NCBI RefSeq assembly: GCF_000243075.1 | Contig: NC_016745.1 | Span: 62,001-126,000, forward strand | Direction of reading: 5' to 3' | Length of the DNA: 64,000 bases | From: Oceanimonas sp. GK1 | GTDB taxonomy: Bacteria; Pseudomonadota; Gammaproteobacteria; Enterobacterales; Aeromonadaceae | In this document: one piece after another, positions 55,297 through 64,000 of the stretch | Layout of the letters: each line of letters starts with the position of its first letter | Numbering within the stretch: position 1 is the first letter of the stretch | The notes under the pieces: model-generated | What the model was told of the DNA's origin: nothing | Databases searched by the model: none | What the model saw: the letters and a program-made list of their open reading frames with translations, nothing else | Program-made: the position numbers and the translations under genes

Positions 55297-57516
55297 ATGC
55301 CCATGCCCGCCCCCAGCCGCCTCGCCAGCGCCATTTCCATGGTGCTGCTGAACGCCGTTGCCGTCAGCACCGCTCAGGCCCAGTCCACCCAGGTATTCGA
55401 TACCGTGGTGGTCAGCGCCGCCGGCTTTGAACAGGACGTCAAGGACGCGCCGGCCAGCATTACCGTTATCGGCCAGCAGGAACTGCAGCAGAAGCGCTAC
55501 GGCAACCTGGCCCAGGCCCTGGACGGGGTGGAAGGCATTGATATTCGCCAGGGCACCGGCAAGACCGGGGGCCTGAATATCAGCATGCGTGGTCTGCCCA
55601 GCGAATATACCCTGATCCTGATCGACGGCCGCCGCCAGAATACCTCCGGCAACGCCACCCCCAACGGTTTTAACGACACCTCCACCAGCTTTATGCCGCC
55701 GCTGTCCGCCATTGAGCGCATTGAGGTGATCCGTGGCCCCATGTCCACCCTGTATGGCTCCGATGCCATGGGCGGGGTGATCAATATCATCACCAAAAAA
55801 GTGGCCGACGAATGGAGCGGCTCCCTGGATCTGGACCACACCTTTCAGCAGGATCGCGACTACGGCAACAGCAGCAAGACCAGCTTTTATGCCAGCGGCC
55901 CGCTGATGGAAGACAAACTGGGGCTGGCGGTGCGCGGCAGCGTGTTTGACCGGGCCGCTTCCGATCTGACCTTTGACAACGGCAGTACCGTCAACAAACG
56001 CGGCGTTTCACCGGTGGAAGGCCGCAACTACACCCTGGGCGGCCGCCTGACCCTGACCCCGAACGAACACCACGATATCTCCCTGGATGTGGAGCGGGGC
56101 CGGCAGGTCTATAACAATGACGACTGCCAGCTGGGCAACCTGGACGGTAAGGGCGGTGGCAGCGCGACCGACGGCTGCTCCACTGACGAACCCACCCAGG
56201 CCAATGGCTATAAGGACGAGCTGCGCTTTGAGCGGGATCAGCTGGCCCTGCTGCACACCGCCCGCCTGGGCTTTGGCAAGCTGGACAGCAGCATTACCCA
56301 TAACACCACCGAAACCCTGGGTCGTACCATTCCTGGCGGACGGGTCGGTCAGTCCAGCTTCAAGCCCATTGACAGCAGCTATGACGGCTTTCCCTCCATC
56401 ATTGTGGGTAACGATCGGGAACTGAAAGCCACCGAGTTGGTGATCGACAGCAAGCTGGTGGCCCCCATCGGCGAGGCCCATATCGCCACCGTCGGCGGCC
56501 AGTGGCAGGATGCCGAGCTGAAAGACGGCATCGCCACCGAGACCTTCGAACAAACTTCCTGGGCCCTGTTCGGGGAAGATGAATGGCTGCTGCGGGACGA
56601 TCTGGCCCTGACCCTGGGTGCCCGCTACGATCATCACGACGCCTTTGGCGGCCATGTCAGCCCCCGCGGCTACCTGGTGTGGACCGCCAGCGACAACTGG
56701 ACCCTGAAGGGCGGCGTCAGCCGGGGTTACAAGACCCCCAGCCTGAACGATCTGCATGAGGGCATCAACGGCATCAGCGGTCAGGGTTCGACCATTACCA
56801 TCGGCAACCCGGATCTGCGGCCGGAAACCACCACCAGCACCGAAATCGGCGCCTATTACGACAACCTGGCCGGCTTCAACGCCAACGCCACCCTGTTTCA
56901 TAACCAGTTCGATGACAAGATTGCCGAGGGCAACTCCATCAACGATCCGCTGTGCGCCGGCAACTCCGGCGGTACCTGTTCACAAAAGGTCAATGTCGAC
57001 GAGGCCGTCACCCAGGGCCTGGAGCTGGCCGCCGGCTGGCAATTCGCCCCGGACTGGCGACTGTCCGGCAACTATACCTTTACCGACAGCGAGCAGAAGA
57101 GCGGCAAGGATCAAGGCGAGCCCCTGACCAACACCCCCAAACACATGCTCAATGCCAAGCTGAGCTGGAGCACCACCGAGCAACTGACCCTGTGGCTGCA
57201 GGGCGAGTACCGCAGCGATCGCACCCGCTTCCTCAGCAAGCGTGAAAACCTGGACCCCGATCAGCAGGCCCTGTTCGACGCGGTTGGCGATATCAAGGGC
57301 TATGAGCTGCTCCATCTGGGGGGCTCCTACCAGGTCTCCGACAACGTAACCCTGAACGCCACCATCTATAACCTGCTCGACAAGGACTTCACCACCGGTA
57401 CTTTCTATAACAACGGTGCCGACTGGGCATCCGATTACACCCAGAGCGGCCGCTCCACCGACGGCACCCTGGAAGAAGGCCGCCGCCTCTGGCTGTCCAC
57501 CAATATCCGCTTTTAA
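55297..57516 (+). CDS. TonB-dependent outer membrane receptor, paralogue of receptor 1
   Basis: 739 residues. A signal peptide ends STAQAQ, followed by the TonB-box-like DTVVVSAAG, a plug domain (about 40-165) finishing VIRGPMSTLYGSDAMGGVINIITKK, and a barrel ending in Phe (LWLSTNIRF). Plug motifs are shared almost word for word with receptor 1, yet the barrels differ, so substrates may differ. A loop with paired Cys (DDCQLGNLDGKGGGSATDGC, about 275-295) is present. ATG 55297 follows AGGAG by about 7 bases; a TTG at 55279 is in frame but unlikely. It is divergent to the metal operon and probably the outer membrane port for it. Confidence 0.92.
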   Translation: MPMPAPSRLASAISMVLLNAVAVSTAQAQSTQVFDTVVVSAAGFEQDVKDAPASITVIGQQELQQKRYGNLAQALDGVEGIDIRQGTGKTGGLNISMRGLPSEYTLILIDGRRQNTSGNATPNGFNDTSTSFMPPLSAIERIEVIRGPMSTLYGSDAMGGVINIITKKVADEWSGSLDLDHTFQQDRDYGNSSKTSFYASGPLMEDKLGLAVRGSVFDRAASDLTFDNGSTVNKRGVSPVEGRNYTLGGRLTLTPNEHHDISLDVERGRQVYNNDDCQLGNLDGKGGGSATDGCSTDEPTQANGYKDELRFERDQLALLHTARLGFGKLDSSITHNTTETLGRTIPGGRVGQSSFKPIDSSYDGFPSIIVGNDRELKATELVIDSKLVAPIGEAHIATVGGQWQDAELKDGIATETFEQTSWALFGEDEWLLRDDLALTLGARYDHHDAFGGHVSPRGYLVWTASDNWTLKGGVSRGYKTPSLNDLHEGINGISGQGSTITIGNPDLRPETTTSTEIGAYYDNLAGFNANATLFHNQFDDKIAEGNSINDPLCAGNSGGTCSQKVNVDEAVTQGLELAAGWQFAPDWRLSGNYTFTDSEQKSGKDQGEPLTNTPKHMLNAKLSWSTTEQLTLWLQGEYRSDRTRFLSKRENLDPDQQALFDAVGDIKGYELLHLGGSYQVSDNVTLNATIYNLLDKDFTTGTFYNNGADWASDYTQSGRSTDGTLEEGRRLWLSTNIRF

Positions 57517-57539
57517 ACCTTGTTCAAGTCCTGCTGTAT

Positions 57540-57563
57540 GGCCCTCTCTGAAGGGCCTTTTTT
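57540..57563 (+). terminator. Terminator after TonB receptor 2
   Basis: Stem ggccct / agggcc with a six-base loop and six Ts, 24 bases after the stop codon. Confidence 0.9.
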
Positions 57564-57657
57564 CGTTTGCGCCTTTTCCTGCCTGCCGTTATGGTGAATA
57601 ATTGAACGTCTCAAACGAACCAGCCACCCGGCCCGCGCATTGATATTCGGAGTGCCC

Positions 57658-58537
57658 ATGAACATCGACCACCGGCTCAATGATCCGCTGTTTGCCCCGA
57701 CGCCCCTCACAGGCGCCCAGCCACGTCAGGACAACGACCAGCGCGAGCGGGTGACCCCGGCCGCCGAGCCCGATGCCTTTGCCGGCCACGACGAACGCCG
57801 GGAGCGCGGCAACGACGATGTTGCCCTGTACGATGCCCGGGGCCAAAAAACCGGCAACGAAACCGCTCCCACCGAGGCAGCCGAAGAACAGGCGGGCCAA
57901 ACCGAAGACGACCCGCAAACCGCCGAGGCCTCGGCCCGCCCCAGCAAGCCCTCCGGCGAGCCCATGAGCGAGCAGGAGGTGCTGGAGCTGAACGATCTCA
58001 AGCTGCGGGATCAGGAAGTGCGCACCCATGAGCAGCAGCACGCCGCCGTGGGCGGGCAGCACGCGGGCTCGCCCAGCTATGAATATGAAACCGGTCCCGA
58101 CGGCAAGCAGTATGCGGTGGAAGGCGAGGTGCAGGTCGACATGTCGCCGGTGCCGGGTGACCCCCAAGCCACCATTGATAAAATGCAGCAGATCAAGGCC
58201 GCCGCCCTGGCACCGGCCGAGCCTTCCCAGGCCGATCGCAGCGCCGCCGCCCAGGCCGAACAGCTGATGGCCGAGGCCAGGGCCGAGCTCAGGGAACAAC
58301 AGCGCGACACCCCCCAAGGCACACAGCAGGGGCGATACCGCTCAGGGCGAAGGCCCGGCCGCCCGCACCGGCGAACCCCGCCAGGCGCCGGCTGCGGCCA
58401 CGGAGCCGCATGCCACCAGCCCGTCTCCTTCCACGGCGGACAACCGCAGCCAGATGCAACACCGCAACGAGGTGATTGCCGGTGTCTACGGCCGCACCGC
58501 CGAGCACCAGGCCCGGGCGCTCATCGGCCTGGCCTGA
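57658..58537 (+). pseudogene. SprA-like putative metalloprotease, apparent frameshift near the C-terminus
   Basis: Residues 1-215 read normally: a low-complexity, acidic N-terminus, then VRTHEQQHAAVGGQHAGSPSYEYE with the HExxH-like HEQQH motif, YAVEGEVQVDMSPVPGDPQATIDKMQQ and AALAPAEPSQADRSAA. These blocks define the SprA / CJM1_0395 putative metalloprotease family. After a run of six Cs at 58310-58315 the frame turns into Arg/Pro-rich non-coding-like sequence that would run to 58626. The next frame instead continues with a sensible tail, ending NRSQMQHRNEVIAGVYGRTA and ALIGLA with a stop at 58535-58537. Removing one C joins the two. It is either a real frameshift, slippage, or a sequencing error. 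The catalytic part is upstream of the shift. Confidence 0.7.
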
Positions 58538-58683
58538 GCGCGGCAGCGGCATGGCCGCTTTTCCCTGCTGCCGTGGCACTTTGTCTCACCCTGACAAACT
58601 TTGGTGACATTTACCGGGTTCAATAACCGGCGTCATTCACTCAATCACGGCCGGGCACCGCCGGTGCTCCAACTGCGCATACT

Positions 58684-59841
58684 ATGAAAAAAAACACTCT
58701 GATGTGGGCGATGCCGCTGCTGCTGGTGCCCGCCCTGGCACTCCTTCTGTTTTATTCACCGCTGTTTGACCACCAGGCGGCGCCGGCCCCGGTCACCGCC
58801 GCCGTGCAGCGTGGCGACCTCAGTGATCTGGTGACCGCCACCGGCGTGCTCCAGCCCAGCGGCTATGTGGACGTGGGCGCCCAGGTGTCGGGCCAGCTCA
58901 AGGTGATCCACGTGGAAGTGGGCGACCAGGTCGGCGCCGGCGACCTGCTGGCGGAGATCGACCCCACCGTTTACCTCGCCCAGGTGGATGCCAGCCGCGC
59001 CCAGCTGCGCAACCAGCGGGCCCAGCTCAAAGACCGGGAGGCCCAGCTTACCCTGGCCCGGCTTCAGCACCGGCGCCAGCAGAGCCTGATGGCCGATAAC
59101 GCCACCTCCCGGGAGGCGCTGCAAAGCGCCGAGGCCGGCCTGCGCTCGGCCGAGGCCCAGGTGGAGGCGCTCGGGGCGCAGATTGCCCAGACCGAGTCCA
59201 GCCTGCGCGCCGACGAGGCCAACCTGGATTACGCCCGCATTCATGCCCCCATGAACGGCACCGTGGTCAGCATAGAGGCGCGCCAGGGCCAGACCCTGAA
59301 CACCAACCAGCAGGCCCCCACCCTGATGCGCATTGCCGACTTGGCCACCATGACGGTGCAGGCCAAGGTGTCGGAAGCGGACGTGGGCAAGCTCAAGCCC
59401 GGCATGAAGGTGTATTTCACCACCCTGGGCGAGCCTGGCCGGCGCTGGTACAGCAAGCTGCGCCGCATCGAGCCCACCCCGGTGGTGGAAAACAACGTGG
59501 TGCTCTACAACGCCCTGTTCGACATCGACAACCCCCAGGGCCGGCTGATGTCCCAGATGACCACCCAGGTCTTTTTTGTGCGGGCCGAAACCGAGGACGC
59601 CCTGCTAGTGCCGGTGTCGGCGCTGCGCTTTGCCGGGCGGGACGGGCGCGACAGGGCGCGGATCACCGTGCTCGGCAACGACGGCGCCCTTCAGGAGCGC
59701 GAGGTGCGGGTGGGCGTAAGCAACCGCATTCAGGCCGAAGTGCTGGACGGACTCGAGGCCGGCGAGCAGGTGGTGCTGAACGTGGCGCCGGCCGGGGAAG
59801 AGGGCGGCGCGCGCCGCTCCGGCATGAGGATGCGCTTCTGA
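58684..59841 (+). CDS. macA: MacA-type membrane fusion protein
   Basis: 385 residues. An N-terminal signal-anchor helix (about 5-25) precedes a barrel-sandwich/lipoyl part ([23 protein letters not shown], about 48-85, and the matching second half [22 protein letters not shown] near 185-206). A coiled-coil hairpin (about 100-175, rich in Gln/Ala/Leu) and a membrane-proximal domain complete it. It bridges the MacB ATPase and the outer membrane channel in macrolide, peptide or lipid efflux. No clear ribosome site precedes ATG 58684. Its stop overlaps the macB start by one base. Confidence 0.92.
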   Translation: MKKNTLMWAMPLLLVPALALLLFYSPLFDHQAAPAPVTAAVQRGDLSDLVTATGVLQPSGYVDVGAQVSGQLKVIHVEVGDQVGAGDLLAEIDPTVYLAQVDASRAQLRNQRAQLKDREAQLTLARLQHRRQQSLMADNATSREALQSAEAGLRSAEAQVEALGAQIAQTESSLRADEANLDYARIHAPMNGTVVSIEARQGQTLNTNQQAPTLMRIADLATMTVQAKVSEADVGKLKPGMKVYFTTLGEPGRRWYSKLRRIEPTPVVENNVVLYNALFDIDNPQGRLMSQMTTQVFFVRAETEDALLVPVSALRFAGRDGRDRARITVLGNDGALQEREVRVGVSNRIQAEVLDGLEAGEQVVLNVAPAGEEGGARRSGMRMRF

Positions 59842-61769
59842 TGGGCACGCCACTGATCTCCCTCCATGGCATCGCCAAGCAGTACGGCGAAGGCGAGCTG
59901 GCCACTCAAGTGCTGCACGATATCAATCTGGTGATCAACCGGGGCGAGTTTGTGGCCATCATGGGCAGCTCCGGCTCGGGCAAGTCGACCCTGATGCACC
60001 TGCTCGGTTGCCTGGACCGGCCAAGCGGCGGCCAGTACCGGCTGCTGGGGCGGGACGTGGCCAGCCTGAGCGGCGACGAGCTGGCGGCGCTTCGCCGGGA
60101 CACCTTCGGCTTCGTGTTCCAGAGCTACCACCTGCTGGGTGGCCTGAGCGCCCGGGAAAACGTGGAGGTGCCGGCCCTGTACTCGGGCCTGTCCCGGGCC
60201 GAGCGTAAGATCCGGGCGGAGCAACTGCTGACGACCCTGGGGCTGGAAAACCGCCTGGGCAACAAGCCCAGCCAGCTGTCCGGCGGCCAGCAGCAGCGGG
60301 TGTCCATCGCCCGGGCGCTGATGAACGGCGGCGACATCATTCTCGCCGACGAGCCCACCGGTGCCCTCGACAGCCACAGCGGCGCCGAGGTGATGGCCCT
60401 GCTTACCGCCCTGGCCCGCCAGGGCCACACCGTGATCCTGATTACCCACGACCCCAAGGTGGCGGCCCAGGCGGATCGCCGCATTGAAATCAGCGACGGC
60501 CGCATTATCGCCGATCCGGGCCCGGCCAGAGCGCGGGAAGACACTGCAGTCCCTGCTCGCCCCCGCCCCGCCGGCTCGCTCGCCACCGAACTGCTGGAGG
60601 CGGTGCGCACCGCCTTTCGCTCCCTGCACAGCAACCTGTTCCGCGCCGCCCTCACCCTGCTCGGCATCGTGATCGGGGTGGCGTCGGTGATCACCATGCT
60701 GGCCATCGGCAACGGCTCCCAGCAGCAGGTGGTGCAGAGCATCAGTGCCATGGGCAGCAACCTGCTGCTGGTGCGCCCCGGGGCGCCCAACCAGTGGGGC
60801 CGGCGCGCCACCTCCACCCTGGTGGCGGCGGACATGGAAGCCATCAGGGAAGTGGCCAACGTGGCGGCGGCGGTGCCGGAGATCGGCGGCGCCGCCACCC
60901 TGCGCTTTGGCAACCTGGACCACAGCCCCGAGATCAACGCCACCTCCGCCGACTTTCCCGCCGCCCGCCAGTGGGCCCTGAGCGCCGGCACCTTTTTCAC
61001 CGCCGACGACGAGCAGAGCTACGCCACGGTGGCGGTGCTGGGCCAGTCGGTGGTGGACGCCCTGTTCCCGGACACCGATCCCCTGGGCCAGTACGTCATG
61101 GTCAACAACATCCTGTTCTAGGTGATCGGGGTAATGGCGCCCAAGGGCGCCTCGCCCTGGGGCCAGGATCAGGACGACGTGGTGTTCGTACCCTACACCA
61201 CCGGCGGCCTGCGGCTGTTCGGCCAGCAGTTCCTGCGCAGCATCACGGTGTCGGTGGACGACGTGGCCCGCATCGGCGACACCGAGGCCGAGATCCACCG
61301 GCTGCTGCTGGCCCGCCACGGGGTGGAGGACTTTCAGATCCGCAACATGTCGTCCATCATCGACACCGTCTCCGCCACCACCCGCACCTTCACCTGGCTG
61401 CTCGGCTCCATCGCCGCCATCTCGCTGCTGGTGGGCGGCATCGGGGTGATGAACATCATGCTGGTGAGCGTGACCGAGCGCACCCGGGAGATCGGTATCC
61501 GCATGGCCACCGGCGCCCGCCAACGCCACATACTGCAGCAGTTCCTCACCGAGGCACTGGTGGTTTCGGCCCTGGGCGGCGCCATCGGCGTGGTGCTGGG
61601 GCTGGCCGCCGCCGCCCTGGTGGGCCGCTTCGAGATCCCCGTGTATTTTTCCCTGTCGCCGGTGCTGCTCGCCTTCGGCTGCGCCTTTGTCACCGGCCTG
61701 GTGTTCGGCTGGTTGCCGGCGCGCAAGGCCGCCCGGCTCGACCCCGTTATCGCCCTGGCTTCGGAGTAA
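59841..61769 (+). pseudogene. macB: MacB-type ABC exporter interrupted by an in-frame amber codon
   Basis: The whole frame would encode about 642 residues. The ATPase part is intact (Walker [10 protein letters not shown] near 39-47, signature [16 protein letters not shown], Walker [14 protein letters not shown]), as is the first membrane helix (about 265-285) and most of the periplasmic domain. At codon 427 a TAG (61119-61121) follows NNILF, and the same frame goes on with VIGVMAPKG, the rest of the periplasmic domain and three FtsX-type helices ([22 protein letters not shown]). So the lesion is one point change; CAG, GAG or AAG to TAG are the simplest. The truncated product lacks three of four helices and should not work. 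The flanking macA and nodT genes are intact. Confidence 0.85.
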
Positions 61770-61771
61770 CC

Positions 61772-63124
61772 ATGACCGCTTTATCCCCCCGCACCCTGTC
61801 CCTGCTGGTGCTGCTGGCCCTGACCGGCTGCGCTCTGCCCGGCGGCGAGCCGCCCCTGGCGGAGCAATGGCGCAACCCGGCCGACGGCCATGCCGAGCTG
61901 GATCGCCAGTGGTGGCAGGGCTTTGGCTCCCCCGAGCTGAACGCCCTGATCGAACGGGCCCTGGCCGGGGCGCCGGAGTTGCGCATCGCCGCCGAACGCA
62001 TTGCCCAGGCCGAGGCCCAGCTCGCCGCCAGCGGCGCCTCGCTGTTTCCCAGCCTCAACGCCAGCGGCGACGCCAGCCGCAGCTGGTCCGATGCGAGCGT
62101 CGGCGAGCGCAGCAGCCTGGGGCTCAGCCTGGGCTACGAGCTGGATCTGTGGGGCAAGAACCGGGCCGCCCGGCTGGCCGCCGACGCCAATCTCAGGGCC
62201 AGCCGTTATGACTACGAGAGCGCCCGCCTCGGCCTGACCAGCGCGGTGGCCACCACCTGGTTCCAGTGGCTGGCCAGCCGGGAGCGGCTTGGCATCGGCG
62301 AGGCCAACCTGCGCCTGGCGGAAGACAACCTGGCGATCGTCGAGGCCAAATACCGCCACGGCGCCAGCGCCCTGAGCGAGGTGCACCGCCAGCGCAGCGC
62401 CGTGCTCAGCCAGCGGGCCAGCCTGGGGCCCCTGCGCGAGCAGGCCAGCCAGGCCCGCTCCGCCCTGGCGGTGCTGCTGGGTGAGTCGCCCCAGCAGTTC
62501 GAGCTGGCCGACGCCGGCCTGATGCAATTGCAACTGCCGGCCGTGGCGGCCGGGCTGCCCGCCGAGCTGCTCGCCCGCCGCCCCGATCTGGCCAGTGCCG
62601 AGGCGGCGCTGCTGGCGGCGGACGCCAACCTGGCCGCGGCCCGCGCCGCCCTACTGCCCGGCGTCAGCCTCACCGGCAGCGGCGGCCTGGCCTCCGATGC
62701 CCTGCTGTCGCTGGCGGATCCCAGCCGCAGCCTGAGCCTGGGTGCGTCCCTCAGCCAGGTGCTGTTCGACGGCGGCCGGCTGCGCGCCCAGGTGCGGCTG
62801 AACGAGGCCCGCCGCCGGGAGCTGGCCGAAAGTTACCGCCAGGCGGCGCTCACCGCCCTGAAGGAAGTGGAGGATGCCCTCGGCAACCAGGCGTTGTACC
62901 GGGAGCAGGAAAGCCAGCAGCGGGCCATCGTTGCCGAGGCGCGGGAAACCCTGCGCCTGACCGAACTGCGCTACCGGGAAGGGGCCGAGGAACTGCTGGC
63001 GCTGATCGACGCCCAGCGCACCCTGTTCAGCGCCGAAGACCAGCTGGCCAGCCTGCGCCAGAGCCGGCTGGACGCCGCTCTCGGCCTGTACAAGGCCCTC
63101 GGCGGCGGCTGGCGGGCCGGCTAG
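61772..63124 (+). CDS. NodT/TolC-family outer membrane efflux lipoprotein
   Basis: 450 residues with a lipoprotein signal (LLVLLALTGCALP, Cys near residue 20). Two OEP repeats follow (about 50-245 and 255-445) with the typical GYELDLWGKNRAARLAADANLRAS and ARRPDLASAEAALLAADANLAAARAALLPGVSL blocks, read here in parts. It forms the outer membrane channel for the MacAB pump. It starts 3 bp after the macB frame. Its stop codon TAG shares the tetramer CTAG with the stop of the convergent MocR gene. Confidence 0.92.
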   Translation: MTALSPRTLSLLVLLALTGCALPGGEPPLAEQWRNPADGHAELDRQWWQGFGSPELNALIERALAGAPELRIAAERIAQAEAQLAASGASLFPSLNASGDASRSWSDASVGERSSLGLSLGYELDLWGKNRAARLAADANLRASRYDYESARLGLTSAVATTWFQWLASRERLGIGEANLRLAEDNLAIVEAKYRHGASALSEVHRQRSAVLSQRASLGPLREQASQARSALAVLLGESPQQFELADAGLMQLQLPAVAAGLPAELLARRPDLASAEAALLAADANLAAARAALLPGVSLTGSGGLASDALLSLADPSRSLSLGASLSQVLFDGGRLRAQVRLNEARRRELAESYRQAALTALKEVEDALGNQALYREQESQQRAIVAEARETLRLTELRYREGAEELLALIDAQRTLFSAEDQLASLRQSRLDAALGLYKALGGGWRAG

Positions 63125-64000
63125 CAGCCGGCCAGGGCCAGCTCCAGCCCGCGCCATACCGCCTCGTGCTGGCAGTGGGCGATATTGATGCGCATAAAGT
63201 CGTCGCCATTGTCCTGGCTGCTGAAATGGCGCCCCGGGGCCAGCAGTATGTCCTGCTCCGCCGCCCGCCGGCTGAGCCGGGCGGCGCCGATGCCCGCAGG
63301 CAGGCGGACCCAGCAAAAAAAGCCGCTCGCCGGCTTGTGGGCCAGGCGACAGCCAAGGGACTCCAGCCGTTCAAACACCGGATGGCGTACCTCGTCCAGA
63401 CGCCGGCGCAGTTGCTCCACATGGCGGCGATAGCGGCCGCCGGTCAATAACCGGTACATCAGGGTTTCGGTGGAAGGCGGCGTGGACATGCCGGTGATCA
63501 GCTTGATGTCGGTCAGCTCGGCGATAACGGCCGGGTTGCCGACCAGAAAGCCGACCCGGAAATCCGCCGACAGGGTCTTGGACAGGCTGCCCAGGTACAG
63601 CACCCGCTCGAACCCCGCCAGGCTGGCGTAGCGGGAGGCCCGCTGGGTATCGAAATCCGCGTAGATGTCGTCTTCCAACAGCCAGCACTGGTGCCCGGCG
63701 AGCAGGCTCAGCACCTTGTGTGCCCGGCTGCGGCTGACGCTGGCACCGATGGGGTTGGACAGCACCGAGTTGGTGATGTAGAGCACCGGTTTGTGTTGCT
63801 CCAGGGCCAGTTTGAGTGCCGCCAGGTCGGGCCCCTCCTGCTCCCGGGGCACCGCCACCGGCACCGCCCCCACCAGCCGCAGCGCGGCGAGGAAATTGTA
63901 GAAACCGGGATCGTCCACCAGCACCCGATCACCGGGCCGCACCAGGGTGCGCAGGGCCAGATCCAGGCCGTGGGAGGCGCTGGCAGTCATCAGGATCTGC
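63121..64000 (-). CDS. MocR-type PLP-dependent aminotransferase-like regulator (partial, 5' end outside window)
   Basis: About 293 residues of the C-terminal fold-type I aminotransferase-like domain are visible: QILMTASASHGLDLALRTL, GDRVLVDDPGFYNFLAAL, a TNSVLSNPIGASVS segment in the place of the TPxxQxPTG motif, LLEDDIYADFD with the PLP-contacting Asp, and YLGSLSKTLSADFRVGFLVG with the PLP-binding Lys. The frame stays open to the window edge. MocR/PdxR proteins have a GntR winged helix before this domain; that part is missing here, so a plain aminotransferase is possible. The C-terminus shares the CTAG stop with nodT. Confidence 0.85.
   Translation of the reverse strand, partial: QILMTASASHGLDLALRTLVRPGDRVLVDDPGFYNFLAALRLVGAVPVAVPREQEGPDLAALKLALEQHKPVLYITNSVLSNPIGASVSRSRAHKVLSLLAGHQCWLLEDDIYADFDTQRASRYASLAGFERVLYLGSLSKTLSADFRVGFLVGNPAVIAELTDIKLITGMSTPPSTETLMYRLLTGGRYRRHVEQLRRRLDEVRHPVFERLESLGCRLAHKPASGFFCWVRLPAGIGAARLSRRAAEQDILLAPGRHFSSQDNGDDFMRINIAHCQHEAVWRGLELALAGC

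Noticed and set aside
61119-61121. Programmed UAG decoding (pyrrolysine or suppressor) in macB
   Set aside because: No pyl genes or recoding element are visible, and a single substitution explains the stop more simply.

Overview
The window is one contiguous piece of a GC-rich gammaproteobacterial chromosome. The gene set suggests a marine or halotolerant, denitrification-capable member of the Aeromonadales, of the Oceanimonas/Zobellella/Oceanisphaera kind. The pointers are a teaABCD-type ectoine TRAP importer, a monomeric NADP-isocitrate dehydrogenase, a NorR/YtfE/quinol-NO-reductase locus, SstT, PyrC, an OsmF-YehYXW betaine-type ABC importer and Fur-controlled metal uptake genes. The genus is inferred from gene content and style only. 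No rRNA, tRNA, CRISPR array, integrase or transposase was found.

Layout. 1-1.3 kb: tail of a DoxX / ECF sigma / zinc-finger anti-sigma operon that looks like the end of a bufferin-type locus. 1.3-6.4 kb: Aer-like receptor, icd (monomeric), MipA-type porin. 6.8-11.5 kb: teaABCD and convergent sstT, separated by a two-way terminator. 11.7-15.8 kb: a 1344-residue membrane protein of unknown function that looks internally duplicated. 15.8-19.8 kb: osmF-yehYXW, decorated with REP-like palindromes. 19.9-27.6 kb: two TPP riboswitches, one on the minus strand ahead of an SDR/LLM-monooxygenase pair and one on the plus strand ahead of an SSS-family transporter, with pyrC, a LysR/nitroreductase pair and an EamA exporter between them. 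28.2-30.6 kb: an AT-rich island holding one gene, an OLD-like ATPase with a TOPRIM-like C-terminal part, which is a phage-defence candidate. 30.6-35.3 kb: norR, divergent ytfE-norB, with three NorR sites and a sigma-54 promoter readable in the gap. 35.5-41.0 kb: small enzymes (GFA, PhzF, pirin, DCC, renalase-like) and an EAL/GGDEF pair.

41.0-57.5 kb is dominated by metal uptake. It holds a FecBCDE-type siderophore importer, two paralogous TonB-dependent receptors, and a nine-gene minus-strand operon (PepSY, DUF2271, DUF4198, two small membrane or periplasmic proteins, and an ABC-3 type metal importer with two different binding proteins). Fur-box-like sites stand in front of each unit, so these genes probably respond together to iron. 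57.6-63.1 kb holds a SprA-like putative metalloprotease with an apparent frameshift and a MacA-MacB-NodT tripartite efflux operon in which macB carries an in-frame amber codon. The window ends inside a MocR-type regulator.

The points most worth following up are the AT-rich OLD-like gene, the two TPP-controlled units (one with a visible Shine-Dalgarno-sequestering hairpin), the metal operon with a degenerate second binding protein, the duplicated 1344-residue protein, and the two neighbouring broken genes at the right end.
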